Below, one piece after another: positions 43,516 through 52,079 of a stretch of DNA of 64,000 bases. The notes under the pieces are model-generated. The model was given only the letters and a program-made list of their open reading frames with translations, was not told the origin of the DNA and did no database searches. Position 1 is the first letter of the stretch; each line of letters opens with the position of its first letter. A program made the translations under genes and the position numbers. Source of the stretch: Oleispirillum sp963668495 (lineage in GTDB: Bacteria > Pseudomonadota > Alphaproteobacteria > Rhodospirillales > Rhodospirillaceae); the NCBI GenBank assembly GCA_963668495.1, contig OY764545.1, forward strand, positions 2,666,001-2,730,000, written 5' to 3'.

Positions 43516-44091
43516 TCACCCCAATGCCATATCTTTGTACGGACCCAAAAGGGCCGAAATCGTAAACGGCAATACCGTTGTGATATTGCCGATATTCACT
43601 GGGGTTCGATTTTCATAGTAGTGGCCCACCAGTAATTTCATAGCATGCAGGATGGACATTGGGATTGCGCCGGACACATACCCAACCTGATAATCAACCT
43701 CAACCACGTCCATACCGGATATTGTCGCCGGCCATGCAACACCAGAGGCCGGAGCCAGTCGCGCCCGCGCCCGGTCAATAGATACGCTATACGCCGCCTG
43801 CGGAACGGTTTTAGACACTCCAATCGAGTCTACATAACGCACCTCTGACACAGATACCACCGGGCCACGACGGAGGATAAGTGGGTTTGCAAATCCATCA
43901 AACCGCGCCGTCAGCGTCTTTTGCAGCAGTGTTATGCCGCAATACTGCTCAACGGTTTGGATAGACACTGCGATATATGCCGAAATCAGCGCATCCTCTG
44001 CATCATAATCCACACGCAAATGTGCTTTGGCATCGGCAAGACTCAAGGCTTCGCCTATAGCCTCCGTTTTTTCGCTGATCCGGGCATACAT
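43516..44091 (-). CDS. head-tail connector protein, gp6-like
   Basis: A 191-residue protein of the gp6-like connector type (LSLADAKAHLRVDYDAEDALISAYIAVSIQTVEQYCG; then MDVVEVDYQVGY; C-terminal ILHAMKLLVGHYYENR). It forms the adaptor ring directly below the portal. It lies between the capsid module and the closure protein, in the standard order of HK97-like phages. Confidence 0.88.
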   Translation of the reverse strand: MYARISEKTEAIGEALSLADAKAHLRVDYDAEDALISAYIAVSIQTVEQYCGITLLQKTLTARFDGFANPLILRRGPVVSVSEVRYVDSIGVSKTVPQAAYSVSIDRARARLAPASGVAWPATISGMDVVEVDYQVGYVSGAIPMSILHAMKLLVGHYYENRTPVNIGNITTVLPFTISALLGPYKDMALG

Positions 44092-44097
44092 AGCTGG

Positions 44098-44616
44098 TTA
44101 CTCCTGTGTCAGTTTAGTATCACCCAAAGGCAGAGACGGGGATTTGCCTTCGGACAATTTCGCGTTCAGAGCTTGCACTTGCGCGGTCAACTCACCATTT
44201 TCCTCGGTCAATGCCGCGTTCTCTTCGATAGCCTTGGCAACCTGTTCTGACAGGTTTTTATTCGCCACATGCAGAACGGAAACCTCCGCAACGGCGGCCT
44301 TCATGGACTGCAATTCGTCTGCCGGGATGACTTGCTTGGACAAACACGCCTTGTCCTGTTCAAGGATTTCATTGGCTTTGGTCAACTCGGCGAGTTTGTC
44401 GCGCAGGGTCTTATTTTCCGCTTCTGCATTCGCTGCACGTTCACTTTGCTTTTTGGCATCGGCTTCCGCTGCCTTTTGTGTCGGCACGTTCTCGGCAATT
44501 CCGGCAGCAATCCATGCCATTGCAATTGTACTTTCGACGGACACAACCTCACCATGGGCATGAGAAAAGTTACCACCTGCCATACTGGTCAACATGCGTA
44601 CTTGTTTATTAGCCAT
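44098..44616 (-). CDS. hypothetical phage protein with coiled coil
   Basis: A 172-residue protein. Residues about 1-45 are a small domain (MANKQVRMLTSMAGGNFSHAHGEVV; AMAWIAAGIAENVP), and residues about 50-160 are a Lys/Glu/Ala-rich coiled coil with four heptad stretches. Its position after the major capsid suggests a head or head-fibre accessory. I do not know its function. Confidence 0.6.
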   Translation of the reverse strand: MANKQVRMLTSMAGGNFSHAHGEVVSVESTIAMAWIAAGIAENVPTQKAAEADAKKQSERAANAEAENKTLRDKLAELTKANEILEQDKACLSKQVIPADELQSMKAAVAEVSVLHVANKNLSEQVAKAIEENAALTEENGELTAQVQALNAKLSEGKSPSLPLGDTKLTQE

Positions 44617-44653
44617 CTGCGATATCCTTATCCCGGCTGATTATGGCAAACAT

Positions 44654-44676
44654 AAAACGACCCCTCATCAGAGGGG
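44654..44676 (-). terminator. hairpin downstream of the major capsid gene
   Basis: On the minus strand CCCCTC-TGAT-GAGGGG is followed by TCGTTTT. It lies 23 bases after the capsid stop. The T run is short, so termination is likely to be partial. Confidence 0.65.
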
Positions 44677-44698
44677 CCGCACCTGTTAGTTAGGGCGA

Positions 44699-45955
44699 TT
44701 ATGCCGCCGCATTCGCATAGTGTTTGATGCATTTATTAGAGGCAGCAATCAAATTACCATCGGCTCGGGAGAATGCCAGGAAACCAACCTGACCTTTTTC
44801 CGTGTACTTACTGTCCACCATCCGGAACAACTGCACATCCAGCACATCCCGAACCAGGTATTTGGAAAAATCACCGAACAGAATGGATTTCGCCCCTGCC
44901 GCCATTTTCTCAATGCTTTGGTTGATGGTGTACGGATACCGCATGATGGTATTCGGGTCCGCTACAGTCAAACCCGGCATCCACAGCGGACGACCATCGG
45001 CATCTTTCAACATTTTCAACACCTTCAACGTGTCGTCGTTGAACTGCCACCCGCATTTCTGATTTTTGCGGTACGCCGGGTCCACGGAGTGTTCCAAAGC
45101 AATCAAGTCGTTAAATGTCACAGACGCCGTCTGACCTGCCGCGCCAGTCACGCCAAGGCTGGACGCGGTCACAAGGCCTTTCGGCTGATTGGACCCGGTA
45201 CCAACGGTAAAGTGCTTGTTGGTAATCCGACCCAGCCGCCCGCCCAGCAGGGAATAAACATACCCAACAATGTCGATAGAACTGTCTTGCAACAATTCAA
45301 ACGGCACGGCGACGGACTTGGACGAATACTTATAGGCACCGATTCCAACCGTGCCAAACGTCGGATCAGAACCGGACACCTGGGCATTCTCGCCAACAAG
45401 TTCGCCTTCCTCTGCCGTGTCATCCATGGTCGGCCAGTTGATGGTATGACCACCAGCCGTCCGCATTACGGTGGCAACATCACGGACACCACCGTATTCC
45501 TTAACTTCCTCAAGCAACTCGGTTGCCACCTCAGACGGCACGGTATAACCGCCTTCGGACCCGGTCCCAGTTGACATGGTGCCATAAACACCCGCCCGTT
45601 GCGCCGCGCGGGCGCGGGATGCTTCGCGTTGTTCATCGGTCAATGCAGACACCCCACCACGCATCCAGGCCGCCGTGATAGCACGTTCCTGTTCCAGTTC
45701 AGCGGCGGCTTGCCCTTCGGAAATGCCATCGGCGAAAGCCTTCCGTTCAATCCGCTGATTCTGGCGCACAGTCAGATTGTCAATTTTCTGTTGCCGCTCA
45801 ATTGCACCATCCAGACGGTCGATTTCCGCAACCGCCGCATCATACGCTTTCTGTTCGGCCTCACCCCATGCGCCTTCCGGGGTATCGTCGTTCAATTTGC
45901 GAAGCTCTTTCGCTTTGGCTTCGCGTTGTTCCCGCATCTGCTGGATGCTCGCCAT
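44699..45955 (-). CDS. major capsid protein, HK97 fold
   Basis: About 418 residues from the ATG at 45955, which has AGGAG eight bases upstream. The first 100 residues are charged and helical (a delta domain removed on maturation); the rest has the HK97 capsid pattern (GYTVPSEVATELLEEVKEYGGVRDVATV; VAVPFELLQDSSIDIVGYVYSLLGGRLGRITNKHF; GTGSNQPKGL; LFGDFSKYLVRDVLDVQLFR). It builds the icosahedral head. The gene stands between two hairpins. Confidence 0.95.
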   Translation of the reverse strand: MASIQQMREQREAKAKELRKLNDDTPEGAWGEAEQKAYDAAVAEIDRLDGAIERQQKIDNLTVRQNQRIERKAFADGISEGQAAAELEQERAITAAWMRGGVSALTDEQREASRARAAQRAGVYGTMSTGTGSEGGYTVPSEVATELLEEVKEYGGVRDVATVMRTAGGHTINWPTMDDTAEEGELVGENAQVSGSDPTFGTVGIGAYKYSSKSVAVPFELLQDSSIDIVGYVYSLLGGRLGRITNKHFTVGTGSNQPKGLVTASSLGVTGAAGQTASVTFNDLIALEHSVDPAYRKNQKCGWQFNDDTLKVLKMLKDADGRPLWMPGLTVADPNTIMRYPYTINQSIEKMAAGAKSILFGDFSKYLVRDVLDVQLFRMVDSKYTEKGQVGFLAFSRADGNLIAASNKCIKHYANAAA

Positions 45956-45981
45956 GTCGTGTTCTCCTGTCATCTGAGCAT

Positions 45982-46008
45982 AAAAAAAGCCGCCTATCGT
46001 TAGGCGGC
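45982..46008 (-). terminator. strong terminator between protease and capsid genes
   Basis: On the minus strand GCCGCCTA-ACGA-TAGGCGGC is followed by T7. It stands inside the head operon, 26 bases after the protease stop and 27 bases before the capsid ATG. Confidence 0.88.
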
Positions 46009-46033
46009 GGTTCAAGGGCCGGCGGGAACCCGC

Positions 46034-46768
46034 TTACCCCAATTCAATAATTTGCAATCGGCGTTCGTTTTTTGCCCTGAGGGCATCGGCCGCTTTATTA
46101 ACACCATCATCTGAGGGGGCGACCGTGGATTTTGCAGATAACAGAGCCTTTGGCACATTGTTATAGGCATCCAAATTGTACTTCCCGTCCACGGCTTCAC
46201 CGTCATAGACCCGGTCAACAAAGCCATGTTCAACGGCGTCATCCGCCGTGAACCACGTTTCAGCATCCATCCAGGCCTTGACCTGTTCCGCATCAAGACC
46301 CGTTTTCGCCACATAATCATTCAGGATTGAAGCATCCACTTTGTCCAAAAGTAAAGCGACCTCACGGAGTTCATTGGCATTACCCATTGCCAACGTCCAT
46401 GCGTTATGAATCATGAAAAAGCCGCCTTGGGAAATTTCAACCTCATCAGCACCAAGAGCAATATAGGTTGCCGCACTGGCCGCCAGACCATCCACATGGG
46501 CAATGACCTTTGCCGCATGCTGTCGCAAAGCGGTCTTTATGGCCCGTGCATCAAACACATCACCACCGGGTGAATTAATCCGCAGGTGAATGACCTTAGC
46601 GGTAATCTCCGCCAACGCTTTGACAAAATCTTGCGCGTCAATCCCATACCAACCGCCAATAGCGTCATACAGATACACAGTAGCCTCTTCCGTATCTGCA
46701 CTTTTGATTTCAAAGCCTTTGCCGCTCTTAACATTAGCCTTGAACAGTTGTTGCAACTTACTGCCCAT
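46034..46768 (-). CDS. head maturation protease, ClpP-type
   Basis: About 244 residues from the ATG at 46768, with GAGGA upstream. The serine protease core shows INSPGGDVFDA (about residue 65), catalytic Ser in GLAASAATYI (about 98) and His in MIHNAW (about 123), as in S14/S49-like prohead proteases. It cuts the capsid delta domain and itself during maturation. It overlaps the portal gene by 11 bases. Confidence 0.93.
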   Translation of the reverse strand: MGSKLQQLFKANVKSGKGFEIKSADTEEATVYLYDAIGGWYGIDAQDFVKALAEITAKVIHLRINSPGGDVFDARAIKTALRQHAAKVIAHVDGLAASAATYIALGADEVEISQGGFFMIHNAWTLAMGNANELREVALLLDKVDASILNDYVAKTGLDAEQVKAWMDAETWFTADDAVEHGFVDRVYDGEAVDGKYNLDAYNNVPKALLSAKSTVAPSDDGVNKAADALRAKNERRLQIIELG

Positions 46769-47999
46769 CACCGTTTTCCTCTGTGTTCTCCGTGGGTGAT
46801 TTACTATCCCCAGTCAACGGGCGATACAGACCATCCCCGCCTTCAATCGGCTGCAGCCCTTCTGCGGCCCTAACCTCGTTCACTGTCATAAAGCCGGGAA
46901 GTTGATTCCCGCCGATGGCGGATTTATGTGCTTCAAACCGCGTTTTGGTATCGCCACGCAACAGACCTTTTGTGTCAAAATCCACCTTGTAACCACGTCC
47001 AATTTTGCGGGTAATTTCTTGTTCGATCCTAGTCAAGTGCGGTGTCAACGTCAGTATCACAAACGAGGTGAACATTTGCTCCATGCCCGTTCCCCAGCTT
47101 GTGGTTTTCTCCATAGCCCCGACCATCCACGGTGGAACACCGAAAATCCTACAAATATCCGCAACCTGGAATTCTCGCTGTTGCAACAACTGGGCGTCTT
47201 CGGCGGACAGAGTGATATTCTTGTACTCCCCACCCTCTGACAGCACGGCAGGCTTATGGGCATTGGCAAGACCTTGGTGTTTGCGCATCCAGTAGTCACG
47301 GATTTCATGGGCTTGTTCTTCGCCGACCTTACTCGGGAACGTCAAATAACCGCCGATCATTCCGCCATTACTGAAAAACCGTCCCGCGTATTCCGCGCCT
47401 GACAAAGCAAGGCCGATTGACTCCCGCGCATATTGGATTGGTGACAGGCCGCGATTGTTCCGCATCCCAAGAAATGGAACATGCAAAACGTCGTCTTGGT
47501 CAAAGACCTCAAACCCGGATGACAACGGCACGGCATACTTTAGCCGCCCATCTTGGCGGGTAACGCTAATAGCGTTACTGGGGACGTGATAAACTCCTAG
47601 CGTGTCACCGCCATATGTCCGATCCAACAACGCAATTCCGTCACCAACCGTACACATATCGGAGACAAAGGCCTCCCGGAATACCGCAGATGTATGCAAA
47701 TCAGACGGCGCTTCATTCAACAACTTCCACATGTTATGCGCATGCGGCAAAGGCTCACCGTTTACATTTTTGACATCCAGTGGCAGCGACTGAATCGCCC
47801 CTGCCAAAACCCGCACACAGGCAAAAACCGCAGTGGCCTTCATGGCGGTTTCTGAATTCACGACGGGGCCAGCAATCGAACCACTTCCAACGTCAAACGC
47901 ATCGCTCCACGACTGCGCATCCGAAAGACGGATTTCATTTTGCAGACGATCCTCAGGCGCGGCAGTGTCTTGTTTTTTCCCAAAACCGAACCAACCCAT
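46758..47999 (-). CDS. phage portal protein, HK97 family
   Basis: About 413 residues from the ATG at 47999, eight bases after GTGGAG. The typical segments are present: AVFACVRVLAGAIQSLPLDV (about 58-77), LGVYHVPSNAISV, VLHVPFLGM, ILTLTPHLTRIEQEITRKI and MTVNEVRAAEGLQPIEGGD. The dodecameric portal forms the DNA channel and docks the terminase. The terminase stop lies three bases upstream. Confidence 0.95.
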   Translation of the reverse strand: MGWFGFGKKQDTAAPEDRLQNEIRLSDAQSWSDAFDVGSGSIAGPVVNSETAMKATAVFACVRVLAGAIQSLPLDVKNVNGEPLPHAHNMWKLLNEAPSDLHTSAVFREAFVSDMCTVGDGIALLDRTYGGDTLGVYHVPSNAISVTRQDGRLKYAVPLSSGFEVFDQDDVLHVPFLGMRNNRGLSPIQYARESIGLALSGAEYAGRFFSNGGMIGGYLTFPSKVGEEQAHEIRDYWMRKHQGLANAHKPAVLSEGGEYKNITLSAEDAQLLQQREFQVADICRIFGVPPWMVGAMEKTTSWGTGMEQMFTSFVILTLTPHLTRIEQEITRKIGRGYKVDFDTKGLLRGDTKTRFEAHKSAIGGNQLPGFMTVNEVRAAEGLQPIEGGDGLYRPLTGDSKSPTENTEENGDGQ

Positions 48000-48001
48000 A
48001 A

Positions 48002-49699
48002 TCAAATCTCCACAAATCCTTGAGTAACCCGCTTTGTCGGCGCTTCCCCCGCCATTGCGCGGTTCATGCCAGTAATCAACGCGACGGCACCATCAATCTT
48101 GCTCCGGTTGTTTTCCTTGCGCGGGAAAACGTTATCGTTCGCGTCTACCTTCGCGACGACGTTTGACATACACCATGCCAAAATCGGATTTCCGTCATGA
48201 TGGATGCGGCCCGCACCAGCCAATGCCGCAATCCATTTCATCGGCTCGGACAGGTGTTGCACACGCATCCGAACCTCTGCCATCGTCAGTCCATAATCGT
48301 CCTGCAATTCCTGCGCGGTTGATGCCGCGTTCCAAGGATCATAGGCAACTTCCTGGACGCTTAACGTTTCCGCACTGTCTCCGATATCATTACGAATGCG
48401 TTTAAAATCCGTGATATTGCCATCAGTTTCCGTCAGACAACCTTCCTCAACCCAGCCCTGATAATGCTTGTTCTCAGCCAGACCGACAGCCGCCTCTGGA
48501 ATGTAGAACCGCGGAGCGACAACGTAATAATGGTCCTCATTAGCAATGGCACGCTTGAACACGTACACAACCGCCGTTAAGTCACATTTTTCCGACAGGT
48601 CAAACCCGACATAGCAAGGATCGTTTGCAAAATCTTCGACCTTCAAGGAAGCATCGGCACACTTGGCCCATTCTTCCATATTGTAGTAAGCCTCACGCGA
48701 CGACACCCAGATATTCAGGTGTTTCGTCTTAAAACGGTTCTGGTTGCGGGGCGTCCGAATGGCTTTTGCCAATTCAGATTTCAGAAAATCCGCGCCAACA
48801 GAAATACCAAAATTCGGATTTGCCTTGCGCAAAGTCGCAAGGTCAGTCCAATCGTCATCAGTATCGACGGTGTAGATAAGGCCGAACAATTCCTCATCTA
48901 CAACCGCTCCAGACAGCACGCGCTCCAAATCCTTTTGATGCGCATAACACGGCCCGGCGATACTCGCCCCAGCCGTAGTTGAGTCCAGCATTAACGGCTG
49001 ATCCCGAGCGCCCATACCCGTCAGCATGGTATCAACGAGGTCATCCGTTTGTTGCTCGTGGTACTCGTCATTGATTGCGCAATGCGGCGAGGCACCGTCA
49101 CCAGGCTTACCAATAACAGGCTCAAAGAGTGCGCCAGAGCGCGGCACTTCTAGCTTTTTGGCCTGTACTTGCACACCGGAAAACGCCCGAAGCGCAGGCG
49201 TCTTTTCCACCATCAACCTGGCAGGCTTGAACACCTCCCAGGCTTGTTTTTCCTTCGTCGCGCCGCAATAGACCTCTGCACCATGCTCGTTATCCATCAA
49301 CAGCATGTACAGGCCAATCCCGGCCACTAGCAGGCTTTTGCCGTTCTTACGCGGCACATATAGCGATGCGCGGCGGAATCGGCGCAACCCTGTTTCTTTG
49401 TGCACCCACCCAAATACGGAAGCGACAAAGAACCGCTGCCAGGGGCTAAGGATCAACCGTTGCCGTTTAAGTGCCCATTTGCCTTTCGTGTGCGGCAATT
49501 GCTCAATAAAGCGAATTGCTTTTTCGGCTTTGACCTGGTCGAAACGGTACGGAAATTCCGGGTCTTCTTCCGACCGTTTGAGGTCATTAACAAAACGCTT
49601 TGTCGCCAGACGAATCCAGCGACAGGCCGGGATTTCTCCCGTATTTACATCATCAACATAGCCGACCGCAGATTGTACCCCCGGACAGGCAATCCCCAT
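48002..49699 (-). CDS. terminase large subunit, HK97/P27-associated type
   Basis: A 565-residue packaging motor. The Walker A-like motif VPRKNGKSLL is near residue 115, the Walker B-type acidic segment is CAINDEYHE (about 212), and the nuclease residues are in VGFDLSEKCDLTAV (about 362) and SKIDGAVALI (about 535). It is unlike the orphan terL at 17231. It overlaps terS by one codon region (TGATG), so the pair is coupled. Confidence 0.95.
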   Translation of the reverse strand: MGIACPGVQSAVGYVDDVNTGEIPACRWIRLATKRFVNDLKRSEEDPEFPYRFDQVKAEKAIRFIEQLPHTKGKWALKRQRLILSPWQRFFVASVFGWVHKETGLRRFRRASLYVPRKNGKSLLVAGIGLYMLLMDNEHGAEVYCGATKEKQAWEVFKPARLMVEKTPALRAFSGVQVQAKKLEVPRSGALFEPVIGKPGDGASPHCAINDEYHEQQTDDLVDTMLTGMGARDQPLMLDSTTAGASIAGPCYAHQKDLERVLSGAVVDEELFGLIYTVDTDDDWTDLATLRKANPNFGISVGADFLKSELAKAIRTPRNQNRFKTKHLNIWVSSREAYYNMEEWAKCADASLKVEDFANDPCYVGFDLSEKCDLTAVVYVFKRAIANEDHYYVVAPRFYIPEAAVGLAENKHYQGWVEEGCLTETDGNITDFKRIRNDIGDSAETLSVQEVAYDPWNAASTAQELQDDYGLTMAEVRMRVQHLSEPMKWIAALAGAGRIHHDGNPILAWCMSNVVAKVDANDNVFPRKENNRSKIDGAVALITGMNRAMAGEAPTKRVTQGFVEI

Positions 49700-50169
49700 C
49701 AGCCACCATCCATTCTGGCAATCCCGGCGAATGGGTTATCAAACAAATCACCTTGACCTGCGGCCAACCCTCGTTCATCAGCCGGGGACAACCCCAACAT
49801 TCCGACAATAGACCGCCACTGCCGCCACGCTTCATTAAGCTGTGCGACCTCTGGCCGGGTTTTATACTGCACCCCGTTTCGGCCTGAGACAGTGTAGGTT
49901 TCGCCATGTTTGGCAAGATCACCACGGAGTTCCATCATCCGCGCCATCGCACGGCAATATTCCGCTACCACATCAACGTAATGCGGTTTTAAGCGTCCAA
50001 GCCCATTAAGCTCCGGGGCCACACGATCCCAGACCGCACGTTGCGCATCTGTCAGATTATCAGGGGCAAGGCGTTCGGCCTCACGCGAATTACGCTCATC
50101 ATGGGATAGGCCGTCCCCTTGCGTCATCGGGATGACGTTATCCAATTCCGGTTTCCGACCTCGTGCCAT
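49699..50169 (-). CDS. terminase small subunit, P27 family
   Basis: About 156 residues from the ATG at 50169, ten bases after GGGAG. The N-terminal MARGRKPE start, AQRAVWDRVAPELNGLGRLK and YCRAMARMMELRGDL segments match P27-type TerS proteins. It selects the packaging site. The region between it and the HNH gene contains a 29-codon frame (50171-50260, MPRQIF) without a recognisable product. Confidence 0.88.
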   Translation of the reverse strand: MARGRKPELDNVIPMTQGDGLSHDERNSREAERLAPDNLTDAQRAVWDRVAPELNGLGRLKPHYVDVVAEYCRAMARMMELRGDLAKHGETYTVSGRNGVQYKTRPEVAQLNEAWRQWRSIVGMLGLSPADERGLAAGQGDLFDNPFAGIARMDGG

Positions 50170-50293
50170 GTCACACAATCTCCCATTCCCGCCCTGCCTT
50201 CCTCATGGCAAGTGGGTTTTTTCTATTTAATTCCACCTCGGTGAAAATTTGACGGGGCATACGGTCTACGCCTTGGAGGTCGTAGACTTTTGA

Positions 50294-50304
50294 CCCCCCC
50301 CCCC
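50294..50304 (-). repeat. G11 homopolymer directly after the HNH stop codon
   Basis: Eleven C on the plus strand are G11 on the coding strand, starting right after the TAG of the HNH gene. A slippage that removes the stop cannot occur here, but one within the tract would change the frame of anything read through it. Confidence 0.6.
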
Positions 50305-50657
50305 TATGGGCGTGAGTTGCCGAAGCCGCCGCCATTTTTCGCAGTATGGCGGGAGTGGCAAGACTTGCACAACGCCCGAAGGTTTGCATGATCGAACCGC
50401 GCGCCGCCCTGACTGATTGGCTTAATGTGGTCCACCTCAGTCGCGGGAGTCACCCGGCCATCTTCCAGACAGAAGCGGCAAAGCGGTTCGTTCCGCAAGA
50501 CTTCCTCTCGTGTCTTCCGCCACTTCCGGTCATAGCCACGCTTTGACGCGCTCTTGCGCTGATCAAGGTCACGCTTCTCGCCGAAACCACAGGCGCACGG
50601 CGTTGAGTCAATCAGCTTCCCGCACCGAGGGCACGGACGCTTAGGGGCAATCGGCAT
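50304..50657 (-). CDS. HNH endonuclease of the packaging module
   Basis: About 117 residues from the ATG at 50657. The N-terminus has a zinc ribbon (CPRCGK...CACGFG). The HNH core is EVDHIKPISQGGARFDHANLRALCKSCHSRHT (HNH His and Asn present), with CRFCLEDG supplying further ligands. HNH proteins next to P27-type terminases help DNA cleavage at cos sites. A G11 tract follows the stop. Confidence 0.92.
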   Translation of the reverse strand: MPIAPKRPCPRCGKLIDSTPCACGFGEKRDLDQRKSASKRGYDRKWRKTREEVLRNEPLCRFCLEDGRVTPATEVDHIKPISQGGARFDHANLRALCKSCHSRHTAKNGGGFGNSRP

Positions 50658-50866
50658 AGCAGAATTTTCCAAAAAGCAACGGCGGACGCCGAAGCGCACC
50701 GCCGCTGATAGTTATCCAATGACACTGAGGAGCCAATACCGAGGCTGCTTGACACCCCGACATCTACACAAACAAAAACCGCCCAGAACCCTGTTCGGCT
50801 CCGGACGGTATTCGTCGAGTGTCGCCCTAGGCTGCAATAGAGTTTCGTAAACGTCAACAAGAAAAT

Positions 50867-51571
50867 TCACGCAACATCCGAACCCCGCAGAGTTCCGCCA
50901 TATTTTGTTTCCCATGGCATAGCCGGAACCGCTGGCCCCGTCACAACATGGTCCCGTAAGGTGCGCGCAACCACACGCGCGAGAACCACCAAACCAGCAT
51001 ACCACTCGGCATACAACCACCGACACGTCTTGGTGTAATCTGGATGATCCACCACAGTCACGCGATGCCCGATAAGGTTACGGTTCCGGTCATAAATCCG
51101 TTCAGGCCACAAACCTCGGGCCGCCATATCGCGGATACGATCACCCTGCGGGCCTACGGGCAGATTGCCGAGTATCCCGTCCCGCTGCTTCTTACGAACA
51201 ACGGAAGTCTTGAACACTGGCTCCATATGAAAGCGGGCATTATCAGCACAATTCGGGCGAATGCCCATCTTCGCGCATTTGATGATTACACCGCGCTGAA
51301 CCTTACTTGGCAGGGAGATAACCGCATCATGCACCGCTTCCGCGTCCGGGTGGATTGCCAACGCCATACCCGCACCACCACCATCAACCCGGCAGCCAAG
51401 CGTGCCGATTTCCGCAATCTTCGCCACACCGTCCGCACTACACCCGTAGACGGACATCCCAGCCGCATGCCGCTCAATGGCGTGCAAGCCAACGCCGCGC
51501 CCGATCAAATCCCCAACAAGCTGGTCCCGGTACGCCCACGCCAATAAGTCTTCAATATCAATGTGTTGCAT
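50867..51571 (-). CDS. hypothetical phage protein, 234 aa
   Basis: Begins at an ATG with GGGGG upstream (MQHIDIEDLLAWAYRDQ). No known domain; an Ala/Gly-rich stretch (about 45-95) is followed by a basic C-terminal half with Trp and Tyr pairs (YAEWYAGLVVL). It lies between replication genes and the packaging module, where late regulators often stand, but I cannot assign it to one. Confidence 0.55.
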   Translation of the reverse strand: MQHIDIEDLLAWAYRDQLVGDLIGRGVGLHAIERHAAGMSVYGCSADGVAKIAEIGTLGCRVDGGGAGMALAIHPDAEAVHDAVISLPSKVQRGVIIKCAKMGIRPNCADNARFHMEPVFKTSVVRKKQRDGILGNLPVGPQGDRIRDMAARGLWPERIYDRNRNLIGHRVTVVDHPDYTKTCRWLYAEWYAGLVVLARVVARTLRDHVVTGPAVPAMPWETKYGGTLRGSDVA

Positions 51572-51593
51572 GTTTATTCCCCCGCAAAAACAA

Positions 51594-52079
51594 CTACGCG
51601 CACCGTGAACGTGAACGCTCAACACCCTTCATCCGCCCCGGAAACCGCCGCTCAATCTCCTCCAAGATCATCCCGCGACTGCTTTCCGGGACAACCCGCA
51701 GCATATCCAACCACACCTCAAACGGCTGGGCCTCAAGCTCCGCCTGCTTTGCCGCCGTCATCCGTCTTGCACAGGCCTCCTGATCCGCAAGCCGTTGCAC
51801 CCGTGCCGCCTCACGCTCGGCGGTCTTAGCCTCCTCCACAATCGCCGTGACGGCATCCTGGAAGCGGTATACGTCGGGGAGGCGTTTTTTTCCGCGCCAG
51901 CGCAACAACACGCGATATGTTGCCTCCTTGAGCACCGCAACCGGGTACTGCCCAACCGCCCGAGCCAAATGGTCCACATAGACCTCAAACGCATCACCAT
52001 CCGGCATCACAAACCCCATCGCCATCATATCCCGGATTATCACGGCCTTAACCTGCCGCACGGCATCCTGATTAACCAT
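51594..52079 (-). CDS. hypothetical phage replication-associated protein
   Basis: About 161 residues from the ATG at 52079, overlapping the upstream stop by eight bases. It is helical and charged (YVDHLARAVGQYPVAVLKEATYRVLLRWRGKKRLPDVYRFQDAV), resembling the small helicase-loader-type proteins found after O-like initiators. The function is inferred from position only. Confidence 0.5.
   Translation of the reverse strand: MVNQDAVRQVKAVIIRDMMAMGFVMPDGDAFEVYVDHLARAVGQYPVAVLKEATYRVLLRWRGKKRLPDVYRFQDAVTAIVEEAKTAEREAARVQRLADQEACARRMTAAKQAELEAQPFEVWLDMLRVVPESSRGMILEEIERRFPGRMKGVERSRSRCA

Noticed and set aside
31027..50169. A gene transfer agent cluster
   Set aside because: Several genes resemble GTA genes, but the region has an integrase, CI/Cro switch, replication origin and attachment sites, so an ordinary siphoprophage explains it.
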